Positions 32,801-41,076 of a stretch of DNA of 64,000 nt are shown piece by piece. Numbering within the stretch: the first letter of the stretch is position 1; every line of letters begins with the position of its first letter. The DNA lies in contig DAIDDL010000005.1 in the NCBI GenBank assembly GCA_027309085.1, forward strand, positions 62,001 to 126,000, given 5' to 3'. The notes below the pieces were generated by a model. That model was not told where the DNA came from and searched no databases. It saw nothing but the letters and a program-made list of their open reading frames with translations. Position numbers and translations under genes: made by a program. The DNA is from Sulfobacillus sp. GTDB lineage: Bacteria; Bacillota; Sulfobacillia; Sulfobacillales; Sulfobacillaceae.

Positions 32801-32843
32801 CGGGACACCCCAAGGCTGCTGCCAGACGCCTTGGGGTGTCCCG
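32801..32843 (+). repeat. Perfect 16-bp hairpin after binding-protein copy 3
   Basis: CGGGACACCCCAAGGC (32801-32816) and its exact complement (32828-32843) flank an 11-base loop. No T-run follows. It is the third such stem directly behind a solute-binding gene in this window. Confidence 0.75.
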
Positions 32844-32908
32844 CAGCAATGGCACAATGCGGGACAAAAAGTTAATATGGGGGAGGAAAATGTTGGAGGT
32901 GGCGGACA

Positions 32909-34162
32909 GTGGAACAGGATGATGACCTGATAGGCAAATTTGAACGGTATGTCAATCCGGGCCTGGGCCGGGCGCTTCGCTTCATGGGCCTGAATGCCGT
33001 AGAGCATACGGGCCGCGGAGCTCTCATCATTGATGAAGAGGGCCAGGAGTACATCGACTGCGCGGGAGGCTACGGCGTCTTCGTGCAGGGATACCAAAAT
33101 CCCCGCATTGTGGCTAGGGCGCATGCCCAGCTCGACCAGCTGGCGCTTTCCTCCCGTGTGCTGGTGAACCGGCCGATGATCGAACTGGCGGAAGACCTGG
33201 CCCGGCTGACGCCGGGGGATCTTCAATACAGTTTCTTCTGCAACAGCGGGGCCGAAGCCGTGGAGGCAGCCTTGAAGTTCGCCCGCATCCAGACGGGCCG
33301 GACGCGGATCATTTCGACCTACGGCGCCTTTCACGGCAAGACCATGGGCGCGCTGTCGGTTTCGGGCCGGGATGCCTACCGCCTGCCGTTTGCGCCGCTG
33401 ATGCCTGATGTTACCCATGTCCCCTATGGCGATGCGGCCCAGGCAGCGGCGGTGATGGATGACCAGGTGGCTGCCGTTATCGTGGAGCCCATTCAGGGTG
33501 AGGGCGGGGTGATTGTGCCTCCAGATGACTATCTGCCGGCATTGCGCCGCCTGTGCGACCAGTATGGGGCCTTGCTGATTGCCGATGAAGTGCAGACCGG
33601 AATCGGCCGCACCGGCAAGCTGTTCGCTGTGGAGCACAGCCAGGTGGTGCCCGACCTGCTGTGTTTGGCGAAAGCCCTGGGCGGGGGGGTTATGCCTATT
33701 GGCGCGGTAGTGGGCCGACCATCGGCCTGGACATTTTTTGATTCGGCGCCACTAATCCACACATCGACGTTTGGAGGCAGCCCTTTGGCCTGCGCTGTCG
33801 CTCAGGAAGCCCTGCGGGTGACCGTGGAGGACGATCTGCCGGCCAGAGCCACCCGATTAGGCCATACGCTGCTAACAGGACTCAGGCGCCTTCAGGCTCG
33901 CTATCCGCGGACGCTGGCAGATGTGCGGGGTCGCGGTCTGATGATTGGTGTCGAAGTGCCGGGGGCTGGGGTCGGGGGAGCGCTGATTTCTGAGATGTTT
34001 CAGCGTCATGTCCTGGCGGTCTATACCCTAAACAACGACAAGGTGATCCGCATGGTGCCGCCGCTGGTGATTACCGCGGAGCAAGTGGGGGAGGTCCTCG
34101 ATGTCTGGGAGCAGTCCCTGCAGGCGGTTGACGCGGTGGTGGACGATTTGCTCGATGAGTGA
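32909..34162 (+). CDS. Class-III PLP aminotransferase (ornithine/putrescine/GABA type)
   Basis: 417 residues of the acetylornithine/GABA/putrescine aminotransferase subgroup. FCNSGAEAVEAALKFAR (cofactor phosphate), GAFHGKTMGALS, LIADEVQTGIGRTGKLFA and the Schiff-base lysine in CLAKALGGG (K255) are present. It uses 2-oxoglutarate or pyruvate as acceptor in relatives. The nearby S-adenosylmethionine decarboxylase hints at a polyamine or ornithine substrate, but sequence alone does not decide. GTG start with GGAGGTGG upstream. First gene of a run of co-directional genes. Confidence 0.85.
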   Translation: MEQDDDLIGKFERYVNPGLGRALRFMGLNAVEHTGRGALIIDEEGQEYIDCAGGYGVFVQGYQNPRIVARAHAQLDQLALSSRVLVNRPMIELAEDLARLTPGDLQYSFFCNSGAEAVEAALKFARIQTGRTRIISTYGAFHGKTMGALSVSGRDAYRLPFAPLMPDVTHVPYGDAAQAAAVMDDQVAAVIVEPIQGEGGVIVPPDDYLPALRRLCDQYGALLIADEVQTGIGRTGKLFAVEHSQVVPDLLCLAKALGGGVMPIGAVVGRPSAWTFFDSAPLIHTSTFGGSPLACAVAQEALRVTVEDDLPARATRLGHTLLTGLRRLQARYPRTLADVRGRGLMIGVEVPGAGVGGALISEMFQRHVLAVYTLNNDKVIRMVPPLVITAEQVGEVLDVWEQSLQAVDAVVDDLLDE

Positions 34163-34201
34163 GCGTGCTGGTAGAGACTATGTGTGGGGGAGAAGTGATT
34201 T

Positions 34202-34648
34202 ATGCCGGCAGTGACAGTAAGCGAGATTGTGCCTGCCTCCGTGGCGGCGGTCTACCGGATTCTTGCCGATATGACGCAGTTTCCGGCCTTTATGAAGAAC
34301 GTCGAATCTGTAGCCGTCGTGGAAACAGGCGCGAATTACACGCATTCCACGTGGCGCACCAAACTGCAAGGCGCCACTTTCCAATGGACGGAACGCGATG
34401 AGTTTTTTCCGGACGAAGGGCGTATAACCTACCATCAAATTCAGGGGGATTTGAAGAAATTCGAAGGCTACTGGCAGCTTCGGGCGACTGACAAGGGAAC
34501 GGAGGTCACTTTGGAGACCTCTTTTGAATTTGGCATGCCCATGCTCGCCAATCTTCTCAATCCCGTGGCCAAACTGGCTATTCGGGAAAATGCCAAAGCA
34601 ATGGTCCGCGCCATTGGCGCGAAGGCGCAGGAGAGCGAACAATTATAG
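34202..34648 (+). CDS. SRPBCC/START-fold protein (COQ10/polyketide-cyclase-like)
   Basis: 148 residues starting MPAVTVSEIVPASVAAVYRI, with the helix-grip fold pattern of small lipid- or ligand-binding START proteins (AVYRILADMTQFPAFMKNVESV, then alternating strands and a long C-terminal helix). Relatives include the RatA/COQ10 group. No catalytic residue is evident. It lies between the aminotransferase and an FAH-family enzyme and is 12 bases ahead of the latter. The ligand is unknown. Confidence 0.7.
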   Translation: MPAVTVSEIVPASVAAVYRILADMTQFPAFMKNVESVAVVETGANYTHSTWRTKLQGATFQWTERDEFFPDEGRITYHQIQGDLKKFEGYWQLRATDKGTEVTLETSFEFGMPMLANLLNPVAKLAIRENAKAMVRAIGAKAQESEQL

Positions 34649-34660
34649 GAGGTGGTATCC

Positions 34661-35431
34661 ATGTCTCAATACGCACGGGTGCTCTATCATGGACAGGAGA
34701 AATATGCACTGATTGAAGGAGATGAAGCGCGCTTTCTGAGCGCCCCTTTTCTTGACCCCGCCTTCCGGGTCACAGGGGAAACCGCCCCGGTGGAAGATTT
34801 GCAGTGGCTGGCTCCCGTCAGCCCCCGCACTGCGCTGGCGGTGGGGCGCAACTACCGGGCCCACGCACAGGAACTGGGAAACAGCGTGCCCACCGAGCCC
34901 CTGCTATTTTTAAAGCAGCCGGGCACGATAACGGGGCATGGCGCGGACATTCTCTACCCGCAAGGCTATGGCCGCATCGATTTTGAGGGGGAACTGGTGA
35001 TTGTCTTGGGGCGGCCAGTAAATTGGCTGACACCCCGCGAAGCGGTCGGCGGGTCGATTTTTGGCTATACGGTCGGCAATGACGTCACCGCCCGCAATTT
35101 GCAGAAGTCTGATGGGCAGTGGACCCGCGCCAAAGGATTTGACACCTTCGGACCTATAGGGCCGGTGGTGGCCACGGATTACGACTACCGCCAATTTGGC
35201 ATTGAGACCCGCGTCGACGGGGTGCTGAAGCAGGAAGCGGAGTTTACGGACATGGTGTTTGACCCCGAAGAAATTGTTTTTTATGCGTCGCGCTTTATGA
35301 CACTGCAGCCCGGAGATGTCATCTTCTCAGGTACCCCCGAGGGTGTCGGGCCCGTAGAGCCGGGCAATATTATCGAAATTTCGATAAGGGGCCTAGGAAA
35401 ACTGCGAAATACCGTAAAAAACCGAGAATGA
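34661..35431 (+). CDS. Fumarylacetoacetate hydrolase (FAH) family enzyme
   Basis: 256 residues. VGRNYRAHAQELGN, the metal-ligand motif DFEGELVIVLG, YTVGNDVTARNLQ, KGFDTFGPIGPVV and the C-terminal GDVIFSGTPEGVGPVEPG are the classic FAH/2-hydroxyhepta-2,4-diene-dioate isomerase series. Members cleave or decarboxylate beta-keto acids with Mg2+; the substrate cannot be told. The start is taken at ATG 34661, nine bases after TAGGAGG; the upstream GTG overlaps that site. Confidence 0.88.
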   Translation: MSQYARVLYHGQEKYALIEGDEARFLSAPFLDPAFRVTGETAPVEDLQWLAPVSPRTALAVGRNYRAHAQELGNSVPTEPLLFLKQPGTITGHGADILYPQGYGRIDFEGELVIVLGRPVNWLTPREAVGGSIFGYTVGNDVTARNLQKSDGQWTRAKGFDTFGPIGPVVATDYDYRQFGIETRVDGVLKQEAEFTDMVFDPEEIVFYASRFMTLQPGDVIFSGTPEGVGPVEPGNIIEISIRGLGKLRNTVKNRE

Positions 35432-35494
35432 CGGACTTTTTAGCGCCAGGATATAAAAATTCTCGTCCATTTCCTGCCTTATTGCATTATTTTG

Positions 35495-35522
35495 TTGACA
35501 TAAGGACTAATTTTGATAAAAT
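35495..35522 (+). promoter_or_regulatory. Sigma-A promoter ahead of speD
   Basis: A perfect TTGACA (35495-35500), 16-base spacer and TAAAAT (35517-35522) lie 67 bases before the speD start in an AT-rich island. It makes speD the head of a transcription unit that may extend through ndk and further. Confidence 0.7.
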
Positions 35523-35589
35523 TATTCTGGCCGTCGGACAGGATACTGTAGGCGAGCTCCACTCGGGTAATAAGGGGGTTGGGAATGCG

Positions 35590-35973
35590 ATGAACGCATT
35601 GGGTCGGCAAATTTTGGCAGAAATACACGGTTGTGATTCCAAGGTGTTGAACGACATCACCAGCGTAGAGGAAATTATGGTGCAGGCGGCCTTGAAGGCA
35701 GGCGCTGAGGTGCGGGAGGTGGCTTTCCACAAGTTTAGCCCGCAAGGGGTGAGCGGGGTGGTGGTCATTTCTGAGTCGCATTTAGCCGTGCATACGTGGC
35801 CGGAACACGGCTATGCCGCCGTAGATGTTTTTACCTGCGGCGATTCTGTCAACCCCTGGGATGCCTGTAATTATATCGTCGAACAGTTCCGAGCCCAAAA
35901 TTTTACCGCTTCGGAAACCCTCCGGGGTGTTTTGGTTGAGACGAATGCACATTCGCAAGAGGCTGTGATTTGA
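35590..35973 (+). CDS. speD: S-adenosylmethionine decarboxylase proenzyme
   Basis: Makes decarboxylated SAM, the aminopropyl donor for spermidine. 127 residues, the short class-1B type. The pyruvoyl cofactor arises by self-cleavage between E62 and S63 in [17 protein letters not shown]68 and C83 of the active site are also present. Although the frame is open from 35428, ATG 35590 gives the family start [16 protein letters not shown]. No spermidine synthase (speE) lies in the window. The MTA by-product would be handled by genes just downstream. Confidence 0.95.
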   Translation: MNALGRQILAEIHGCDSKVLNDITSVEEIMVQAALKAGAEVREVAFHKFSPQGVSGVVVISESHLAVHTWPEHGYAAVDVFTCGDSVNPWDACNYIVEQFRAQNFTASETLRGVLVETNAHSQEAVI

Positions 35974-35992
35974 CGACAGGGGGATCCTAGAG

Positions 35993-36406
35993 TTGGCAAC
36001 GACGTTTGTAATGGTCAAGCCCGATGGCGTGAGGCGCGGGCTAGTGGGTGAGGTAGTACGGCGCATGGAATTAAAAGGGCTGCAGCTCAAGGCGATGAAA
36101 TTGCTGCAGGTCAGTCCGGAACTGGCTGCCAAACATTATGAAGAGCATAAAGACAAACCATTTTACCCGGACCTTATCTCCTTCATCACCTCAGGTCCGT
36201 CGGTCCCTATGGTGTGGGAGGGCCGGGAAGCTGTGAGCGTAGCCCGGACCATCATGGGCGCCACCGATCCGGTCAAAGCCGCGCCCGGAACGCTGCGAGG
36301 TGACTTTGGCCTCGCCATTACAGAGAATATCGTGCATGGTTCTGACAGCGATGCGTCGGCTGAAAGGGAAATTGCCCTGTACTTTTCTCGTCAAGAAATT
36401 GTCTGA
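35993..36406 (+). CDS. ndk: Nucleoside diphosphate kinase
   Basis: Transfers the gamma phosphate between nucleoside di- and triphosphates through a phosphohistidine. 137 residues; the active-site histidine is H115 in ENIVHGSDS, and [17 protein letters not shown] begins the fold. TTG start behind AGGGGGAT. It is 19 bases after speD and 2 bases before the phosphoesterase. Confidence 0.96.
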   Translation: MATTFVMVKPDGVRRGLVGEVVRRMELKGLQLKAMKLLQVSPELAAKHYEEHKDKPFYPDLISFITSGPSVPMVWEGREAVSVARTIMGATDPVKAAPGTLRGDFGLAITENIVHGSDSDASAEREIALYFSRQEIV

Positions 36407-36408
36407 CC

Positions 36409-37224
36409 GTGATTACAGGAGCAGTGATACTGGCGTTGCTGGGGCTAGGGATTTATGCCGCTGGCATTGAACCCGCCTGGATTCGGGCTGTGAGTTATGA
36501 AGTGCCCTTGCGGAATCTGGCGCCAGCGTTTGATGGGTTTACGATCCTCCATCTGTCTGACTTACATGGGCGGGTGGGGGTTTTTTCCTATTTGCGCCGG
36601 CACCGGCTGACGGCGGATCTCATTGTGGTCACGGGCGACCTTTACTCATGGGGCACTTTGCCAAGGTCCCGCGTGGCGCAGCATCTCGACAGCCTCTCGG
36701 CGCCCGATGGGGTGTACTACGTCAGCGGCAACCATGACTACACCAAGGAGCGCTTGGACACCGAGCCGTGGGCGCCAGGAGCCCGCCTGCTGGATAACCG
36801 GGCGGTGCGCATCGCGCGCGGCCCCGATGGATTGTGGCTGGCGGGAATTCCTGACTTGGTTAAGGGCCAGCCGCAGCTAGCCCATGTGGCTGAAGCGCTG
36901 GGGGGGCCGGATGAACCGTGTGTTTTGCTGTCCCACCGTCCCGACGCGGTTCTCCTCGGGCCCGCAAAGAGATTTGGGCTGATTCTGTCCGGGCACACGC
37001 ACGGAGGCCAGGTGACTTTTTTTGGGCGGTGGGTCCCAGTAAGGCACACACGGGTGGGAAATCATTATGCGGGCGGGATCTGCCGCTGTCCTAGCGGCCC
37101 GGTTCTGATTACGTCCCGGGGCCTTGGCGCGTCTGAACTGCCCGTGCGTTTTGGAGCGCGTCCGGAAATTGTCCGAATTACCTTGCGTGCGGACCAGGGA
37201 CAAAGCGGTACAATAACGGGATAA
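36409..37224 (+). CDS. Membrane-anchored calcineurin-like metallophosphoesterase (YkuE/YaeI-like)
   Basis: 271 residues with one N-terminal hydrophobic segment (VILALLGLGIYAAG), then the calcineurin-like metal motifs in order: HLSDLHG, VTGDLYSWG, SGNHDY, LLSHRPD and SGHTHGGQ. The YkuE/YaeI group is proposed to hydrolyse UDP-diacylglucosamine-like lipids or act at the envelope; the substrate here is unknown. GTG start only two bases after the ndk stop, so translation may be coupled. Confidence 0.85.
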   Translation: MITGAVILALLGLGIYAAGIEPAWIRAVSYEVPLRNLAPAFDGFTILHLSDLHGRVGVFSYLRRHRLTADLIVVTGDLYSWGTLPRSRVAQHLDSLSAPDGVYYVSGNHDYTKERLDTEPWAPGARLLDNRAVRIARGPDGLWLAGIPDLVKGQPQLAHVAEALGGPDEPCVLLSHRPDAVLLGPAKRFGLILSGHTHGGQVTFFGRWVPVRHTRVGNHYAGGICRCPSGPVLITSRGLGASELPVRFGARPEIVRITLRADQGQSGTITG

Positions 37225-37249
37225 CGACAGCAAAAGAGGAGGACAAGCA

Positions 37250-38029
37250 TTGAAAATGGCGGTGATTGGGGGAACTGGAGTTTATGACCCCTCTTGGCTG
37301 TCCCACAGTGTCGAGCAGGAGGTTGAGACTCCTTTTGGCGTTACGCGTGTGACCCACGGGCGGCTCGACGGGGTGGATGACGATGTGTTTTTTATGAACC
37401 GGCACGGGGCGGGGCACACGGTGCCCCCGCATCTAGTCAATTACCGTGCGAACATCTGGGCCCTGCACCAACTCGGGGTCAAGCGGGTCGTGGCCACCGC
37501 AGCCGTCGGGTCTTTGAATGTGGCGATGGCTCCGGGAACCTTTGTGCTGTGCGATCAGTTTCTCGACTTCACCAAGTCCCGCGCCGCGACTTTCCACAAT
37601 GGTGGGGATTTTGGGGTTGTACATACGGATATGACCGTTCCCTATTGCCCGGACATGCGGAGCGCCATCGCCCGGGCGGGTAGGCATGCTGGGATCAGCA
37701 CGGTGGACGGCGGGTGCTATGTGACGACCGAAGGTCCCCGGTTTGAGACGCCAGCCGAGATTAAGGCATACCGGCTGCTGGGGGGCGACGTCGTGGGAAT
37801 GACGGGCGTGCCCGAAGTGGTGCTGGCCCGCGAACTGGGCTTGTGCTACAGCACCATTGCCCTGGTGACGAACTATGCCGCCGGCATTGCGGCCGATGTG
37901 CTGACGCACCAGGAAGTTCTGGACGTGATGGCGCAAAATGTCGCGGGACTTCGCGGCGTCATAGCGGGGGCCCTGCCCCGCTTGCAGCATGACCGCCTGT
38001 GCGGGTGCGGGCCAGATGCTCAGCAATAA
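37250..38029 (+). CDS. mtnP: 5'-methylthioadenosine phosphorylase (PNP/MTAP family)
   Basis: Phosphorolyses methylthioadenosine, the by-product of spermidine synthesis, to adenine and methylthioribose 1-phosphate. 259 residues; VIGGTGVYDP (phosphate loop), NRHGAGHTVPPH, TAAVGSLN, TTEGPRFETPAEIKAY and VVGMTGVPEVVLARELG are family signatures. It ends in CGCG, a cysteine pair also seen in thermophilic archaeal MTAPs. TTG start ten bases after GAGGAGGA. Directly upstream of ahcY. Confidence 0.9.
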   Translation: MKMAVIGGTGVYDPSWLSHSVEQEVETPFGVTRVTHGRLDGVDDDVFFMNRHGAGHTVPPHLVNYRANIWALHQLGVKRVVATAAVGSLNVAMAPGTFVLCDQFLDFTKSRAATFHNGGDFGVVHTDMTVPYCPDMRSAIARAGRHAGISTVDGGCYVTTEGPRFETPAEIKAYRLLGGDVVGMTGVPEVVLARELGLCYSTIALVTNYAAGIAADVLTHQEVLDVMAQNVAGLRGVIAGALPRLQHDRLCGCGPDAQQ

Positions 38030-38063
38030 GCAGGGAATGACCACGAGATGGGGGGAATGAATC

Positions 38064-39299
38064 ATGTCAACGATCAAGGATGCGGGACTGGCGAGAGCCG
38101 GCCACGATAAGATGGACTGGGTGACCCGGCGCATGCCGGTGCTAGGGGCTCTGCGCGAGCGCTATGCCAAAGAGCCGCCGTTTGTCGGCGAGCGCATTGC
38201 CATATCTTTGCACCTGGAGGCTAAAACTGCGGTATTGGCGGAACTTCTGCACATCGGCGGCGCTCAGGTCAGCATTACCAGCTCCAATCCGCTCAGCACT
38301 CAGGACGATGTGGCGGCGGCCCTGGCAGAGCGCGGTGTCGAGGTGCATGCATTCCGCGGAGCCACGGATGAAGAATTTGACACGGTGCACCAGCGCGTTT
38401 TGGACCTGGAGCCGACCCTCATCATTGATGACGGGGGAGAACTGACAGATCGCCTGCATTCCTCGCGGGCAGCTCTGGCCAAGAACGTGCGGGGCGGGGC
38501 AGAAGAAACCACCACCGGGGTAACCCGCCTGCGTGCCCTAGCCCAGCAGGGACGGCTGAGTTACCCCATGATTGCGGTGAATGATGCCGATATGAAGCAC
38601 CTTTTTGACAATCAGTACGGGACAGGACAATCGACGTGGGATGGAATTATGCGCACGACGAATCTGCTTGTGGCGGGCACGACCGTTGTGGTGGCGGGCT
38701 ACGGGTGGTGCGGCCGGGGTGTGGCTGACCGGGCGCGGGGGCTGGGGGCGCGGGTGATCGTGACCGAAGTCAATCCCGTCCGCGCCAATGAAGCGCTGAT
38801 GGATGGACACCAGGTCATGACGATGGATGAAGCCGCCGCCCATGGTGATTTCTTTGTCACGGTAACGGGGAACCGCGACGTGATCACACCGGCTCATTTC
38901 TCCAAAATGAAAGAGGGAGCCATGCTGGCTAATGCCGGACATTTCGATGTGGAAGTGGACGTTAAAGGGCTGCGGGACATGGCAGTCGGGACGGTGGCCG
39001 GTAGAAACGCCAGCGTGGAAGGATTTCGGCTGGCGGGAGGCCAGACGGTTTGGCTCTTGGCGCAGGGGCGGCTGGTGAATCTGGCGGCGGGAGATGGCCA
39101 TCCGGCGGAGATTATGGACCTGACATTCGGGTTGCAGGCCTTGGCTTTGGAACATCTGCTGGCCCACCCGCTGGCGCCCGGCGTCTATCCTGTAGACCCT
39201 GAAGTCGATCAGTGGGTGGCCCGCATCCGTCTCGAGGCCATAGGGGTGCAGATTGATGCGCTGACCCCTGAACAGCAGGCGTATATGGCATCGTGGTAA
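38064..39299 (+). CDS. ahcY: Adenosylhomocysteinase (short, Thermotoga/archaeal type)
   Basis: Removes S-adenosylhomocysteine by NAD-dependent hydrolysis. 411 residues, shorter than the bacterial and eukaryotic enzymes. HLEAKTAVLAELLHIGGAQ and TSSNPLSTQDDVAAAL resemble the Thermotoga/archaeal branch, where HMEAKTA is usual. The NAD-binding motif is VVAGYGWCGRGVADRARG. The C-terminus IDALTPEQQAYMASW is truncated relative to the long form's KPDHYRY tail. Adjacent to an MTA/SAH deaminase, so the natural substrate might be S-inosylhomocysteine. Confidence 0.92.
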   Translation: MSTIKDAGLARAGHDKMDWVTRRMPVLGALRERYAKEPPFVGERIAISLHLEAKTAVLAELLHIGGAQVSITSSNPLSTQDDVAAALAERGVEVHAFRGATDEEFDTVHQRVLDLEPTLIIDDGGELTDRLHSSRAALAKNVRGGAEETTTGVTRLRALAQQGRLSYPMIAVNDADMKHLFDNQYGTGQSTWDGIMRTTNLLVAGTTVVVAGYGWCGRGVADRARGLGARVIVTEVNPVRANEALMDGHQVMTMDEAAAHGDFFVTVTGNRDVITPAHFSKMKEGAMLANAGHFDVEVDVKGLRDMAVGTVAGRNASVEGFRLAGGQTVWLLAQGRLVNLAAGDGHPAEIMDLTFGLQALALEHLLAHPLAPGVYPVDPEVDQWVARIRLEAIGVQIDALTPEQQAYMASW

Positions 39300-39327
39300 G
39301 AGTCAGGCCTGAATCGAACGGAGGCGA

Positions 39328-40620
39328 ATGCGCACCATGAGGTACCGGATTCACGCCGATACGGTGTTAACAGTAGATGACGCGTTTCACATTTTCCAGC
39401 CAGGCCAGCTGACATGGGAGCACGGGGTGATTGTGAGTGTGGGACCCCAAGACAGCGATGCCAGTCCTGTCGACCAGGTGATCAACATGGCAGGCGGGAT
39501 TGTCATGCCGGGATTTTACAACGGGCATAACCATGCAGCCATGACGATGCTGCGCGGGCTCGCCGATGACAGCCCGTTCTTTGAATGGCTCGAAACACAC
39601 ATCTGGCCACGAGAAGCGCGCTTGAGTGCCGGTGATATCTATGCCGGCACCTTGCTGGCCGCGGTCGAGATGATCAAGTCGGGTACGGTAGCGTTTGCCG
39701 ATATGTATTTCGAAATGGATGCGGTGGCCCGCGCGACCGAGCTGAGCGGGTTGCGGGGGTGGCTGTGCCGTGGGCTGATTGGCAATGAGGATTCCGATTT
39801 CGCCAAACTCGATCAGAGCATCCGCTTTGCGCAGGACTGGCAATCCAAGGCGTCTGGCCGCATTGTGCCGATGCTGGGGCCCCACGCGCCCTATACCTGC
39901 TCGCCGGACTATTTGGCCCGGGTGGCCCAGCTGGCGGTGGAGAATGACCTGGGCATTCAGATTCACCTCGCGGAGAGTGCGTCTGAAATGGAGCAGATGC
40001 AGCAGCTGTATGGGAAGACACCCATTGGGGTGGCATGGGAAGCCGGGCTGTTCGAATCACGGCTGGTCATTGCTCACGGCGTGCATGCGAGGCCCGAGGA
40101 CCTGCCCTATCTGCAGGGCATGAGCGGGGGGATCGTCTCCTGCCCCATCAGCAATGCCAAACTCGGCAATGGCATCATGCCTTACGCTATGCTTGCCGGC
40201 CACGGCATTCCGCTGGGGCTCGGGACCGACGGCGCTGCTTCCACCAATTCACTGGATATGTTTTTGGAAATGAAGGCAATGGCGTGGATGCAGAAGCTTT
40301 CTCAAGGACGGCCCGAGGCTTTCCAGGCGCGCACCGCGCTGACCATGGCGACAAGAGGCACCGCTGAGATCTTGGGCAGCCCCGGAGGGGTCCTGGCCCC
40401 CGGCCGGCCTGCCGACTTCATTGTGGTTGATGGCACCCATGCATCGATGACTCCGCAAATCGATGCTGTGTCCAATGTTGTCTATGCCGCTACCGGTGCC
40501 GATGTTCTCTACACGGTGGTGCAGGGGGAAATTCTGATGGCGGAGGGACTGCTGACAACCCTGGACGAGAAGGCAATTACAGAGGAGGCCCGGAACCGAT
40601 TGGAGCACCTCCTGGGGTAG
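39328..40620 (+). CDS. mtaD: 5-methylthioadenosine/S-adenosylhomocysteine deaminase
   Basis: An amidohydrolase that deaminates MTA, SAH and adenosine. 430 residues; the metal ligands GHNHAA (H67, H69), HLAESASEMEQM, IAHGVHARPEDL and the final aspartate in LGTDGAASTNSLDMF are in order. Thermotoga TM0936 is the reference member. ATG 39328 sits 3-4 bases after GGAGG; ATG 39337 is an alternative. It follows ahcY by 28 bases. Confidence 0.92.
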   Translation: MRTMRYRIHADTVLTVDDAFHIFQPGQLTWEHGVIVSVGPQDSDASPVDQVINMAGGIVMPGFYNGHNHAAMTMLRGLADDSPFFEWLETHIWPREARLSAGDIYAGTLLAAVEMIKSGTVAFADMYFEMDAVARATELSGLRGWLCRGLIGNEDSDFAKLDQSIRFAQDWQSKASGRIVPMLGPHAPYTCSPDYLARVAQLAVENDLGIQIHLAESASEMEQMQQLYGKTPIGVAWEAGLFESRLVIAHGVHARPEDLPYLQGMSGGIVSCPISNAKLGNGIMPYAMLAGHGIPLGLGTDGAASTNSLDMFLEMKAMAWMQKLSQGRPEAFQARTALTMATRGTAEILGSPGGVLAPGRPADFIVVDGTHASMTPQIDAVSNVVYAATGADVLYTVVQGEILMAEGLLTTLDEKAITEEARNRLEHLLG

Positions 40621-40662
40621 CACAGCTGCCTTGCGGGATTGAATACACGGGGAGGCAAGGCC

Positions 40663-41076
40663 ATGGTGAACTGGGACGACAATCCCTGTTTTATTTGCGG
40701 GATGCACACGGAGGTGGGCTTGCGTGCCCATTTTGAGTATGAGGAGGAGGGGGGCCACGTGCACAGCGCGCTCGCTGTGGGCGAAACCTGGCAGGGGTTC
40801 AAGGGGGTGGTCCACGGGGGCATCATTGCCGGACTGATTGATGACGCTATGTGGCATGCCTTGTTCCATGACCACCAGCTGATCACCATGACGGCCCAGC
40901 TGACCGTGCGGTACCGCCGCCCAGTTCCCATCAACACGCCTCTGGACATTTTTGGGGCCGTGACCCAGTTCAACCGCCGGGCCGCCCATGCCAAGGCCTG
41001 GATTGCGTCCGCAGATGGCATTTTGGTCACGGCGGAGGGGATTTTCATGCCGCCCAAGGATCTCAAGGATGATTGA
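40663..41076 (+). CDS. PaaI-like hotdog-fold thioesterase
   Basis: 137 residues. FKGVVHGGIIAGLIDDAMWHA (HGG at 51-53, then the acidic D60/D61) is the hotdog thioesterase signature, and TAQLTVRYRRPVPINTPL the conserved central strand. The N-terminal CFICG is typical of the subgroup annotated as PaaI-family hydrolases acting on acyl-CoA. ATG 40663 with GGGGAGG seven bases upstream. Overlaps the PHP gene by eight bases. Confidence 0.8.
   Translation: MVNWDDNPCFICGMHTEVGLRAHFEYEEEGGHVHSALAVGETWQGFKGVVHGGIIAGLIDDAMWHALFHDHQLITMTAQLTVRYRRPVPINTPLDIFGAVTQFNRRAAHAKAWIASADGILVTAEGIFMPPKDLKDD

Noticed and set aside
35523-35589. A SAM-sensing riboswitch in the speD leader.
   Set aside because: The leader is under 70 bases, lacks the SAM-I/SAM-II core patterns I know and has no terminator hairpin.
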